A stretch of 6,820 bases of DNA, taken from NCBI GenBank assembly GCA_946055445.1, contig CAMGGF010000067.1, positions 1 through 6,820 of the forward strand, written 5' to 3'. Every line of letters starts with the position of its first letter. Position 1 is the first letter of the stretch. Shown in pieces: positions 6,366 through 6,820 of this stretch. The translations under genes were made by a program, and so were the position numbers. This DNA is from an uncultured Ruminococcus sp. GTDB lineage: Bacteria > Bacillota > Clostridia > Oscillospirales > Acutalibacteraceae. Below the pieces are notes generated by a model. That model had not been told where the DNA came from. It was given only the letters and a program-made list of their open reading frames with translations, and searched no databases.

Positions 6366-6820
6366 TTATTTTTTTAAGAATGTCAAATCGCCGTTTTTCA
6401 AAACTTCCAGTAACACCAAATTGTTTTCGATTTTTCGGTCGGTCAAAATCCCGCCGCGCGCAACATCTTCCGTTTGGTGAAAGTCCGAACCCGCACTGCC
6501 GAGCAATCGGTGCATTTTCGCCCATTTTTCGGCAATCGAATTGCGCGAATTGTGCCGCACACAGGCGTTGTAAACTTCCACCCCGTCTAAATACGCGGGA
6601 TTGACAATGTGCATACCGTTGCGGAACGGGTGCGCCTGAAAAATCAAAAGACCGTTTTTGTGTGCCAAGTTTGCAAACGAGGACAGACGCATCTTTAACA
6701 GGTCGGGATTTTGGTATAAAAATTCCTCTGTGAGACCGTAAACCAAATAATCGTTGCTGTCGCCCTTGCGGTCAAACCGCAGTTCCATACCGAGCAGTAC
6801 GGTCAGTTCGTCGCCCGCCG
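6366..6820 (-). CDS. PHP-domain metal-dependent phosphoesterase, N-terminal part missing
   Basis: Only the C-terminal ~150 residues are visible. The frame is open to the right edge, and the methionine at 6788-6786 lies inside the motif VLLGMEL, so it is not the start. PHP proteins bind a cluster of two or three metal ions and hydrolyse phosphoesters; the visible ligands fit. Counting that Met as 1, they are the E of GMEL (E2), H53 in QAHPF and D102/H104 in GSAGSDFH, with GVEVYNA (69-75) between. The N-terminal HxH motif would lie beyond the edge. The short form resembles stand-alone PHP phosphoesterases (5'-nucleosidase, 3',5'-nucleotide bisphosphatase or histidinol-phosphatase-like) rather than a polymerase-linked domain, but the substrate cannot be assigned. 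It ends in a terminator, so it is the last gene of its transcript. Confidence 0.85.
   Translation of the reverse strand, partial: AGDELTVLLGMELRFDRKGDSNDYLVYGLTEEFLYQNPDLLKMRLSSFANLAHKNGLLIFQAHPFRNGMHIVNPAYLDGVEVYNACVRHNSRNSIAEKWAKMHRLLGSAGSDFHQTEDVARGGILTDRKIENNLVLLEVLKNGDLTFLKK

Noticed and set aside
6229..6604. Overlapping plus-strand open frames near the right end
   Set aside because: They run through the dockerin promoter, the terminator hairpin and the antisense of the PHP gene, and show no family motif.
1..6820. CRISPR array, tRNA/rRNA, insertion sequence, prophage or defence system
   Set aside because: I saw no regularly spaced repeats, tRNA-like fold, transposase motif, attachment site or defence-gene signature on either strand.

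Overview
The window looks like a chromosomal segment from an uncultured anaerobic Clostridia bacterium of the Ruminococcaceae/Oscillospiraceae type, probably gut-derived. This rests on a type I dockerin on a secreted protein, an MscL with a C-terminal zinc ribbon, a PflX-type radical SAM protein and a GH95-like glycoside hydrolase. Taxonomy is inference from gene content and style only; no rRNA or tRNA is present.

Layout, left to right. (1) About 1-2516, plus strand: most of a large GH95-family-like glycoside hydrolase. The frame is open to the left edge and the family's N-terminal motif straddles the first ATG in view, so the true start lies outside the window. (2) 2517-2606: short intergenic region with a perfect 12-bp inverted repeat and a weak promoter-like sequence. 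(3) 2607-4872, plus strand: a PflX-like radical SAM activase, mscL and proC. The 3' end of the radical SAM gene runs 35 nt into mscL, and an extended -10 promoter for mscL lies inside that tail. A GC-rich hairpin followed by T6 separates mscL from proC and abuts the proC ribosome binding site. (4) 4887-4926: a strong, symmetrical, probably bidirectional terminator at the convergent junction. (5) 4944-6143, minus strand: a secreted beta-helix/GLUG-repeat protein with a C-terminal dockerin, expressed from its own near-consensus promoter (6219-6248). (6) 6312-6345: a second terminator, clearly related in sequence to the first. (7) 6366 to the right edge, minus strand: the C-terminal part of a PHP-domain metal-dependent phosphoesterase.

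Functionally this is a mix of housekeeping genes (proline synthesis, osmotic safety valve, radical SAM activation) between two genes tied to glycans or the cell surface. The GH95 enzyme would remove alpha-L-fucose or alpha-L-galactose from host or plant glycans. The dockerin protein would be exported and docked to a cohesin scaffold. The genes do not form one pathway, and I found no convincing evidence of an undescribed multi-gene system. The points most worth a second look are the pair of homologous terminators bracketing the dockerin gene, the tail/promoter overlap at the radical SAM-mscL junction, the hairpin in the proC leader, and the non-enzymatic dockerin protein. No gene-free stretch exceeds 300 bases; the largest, 6144-6365 (222 bases), holds the dockerin gene's promoter and leader and the terminator of the PHP gene.
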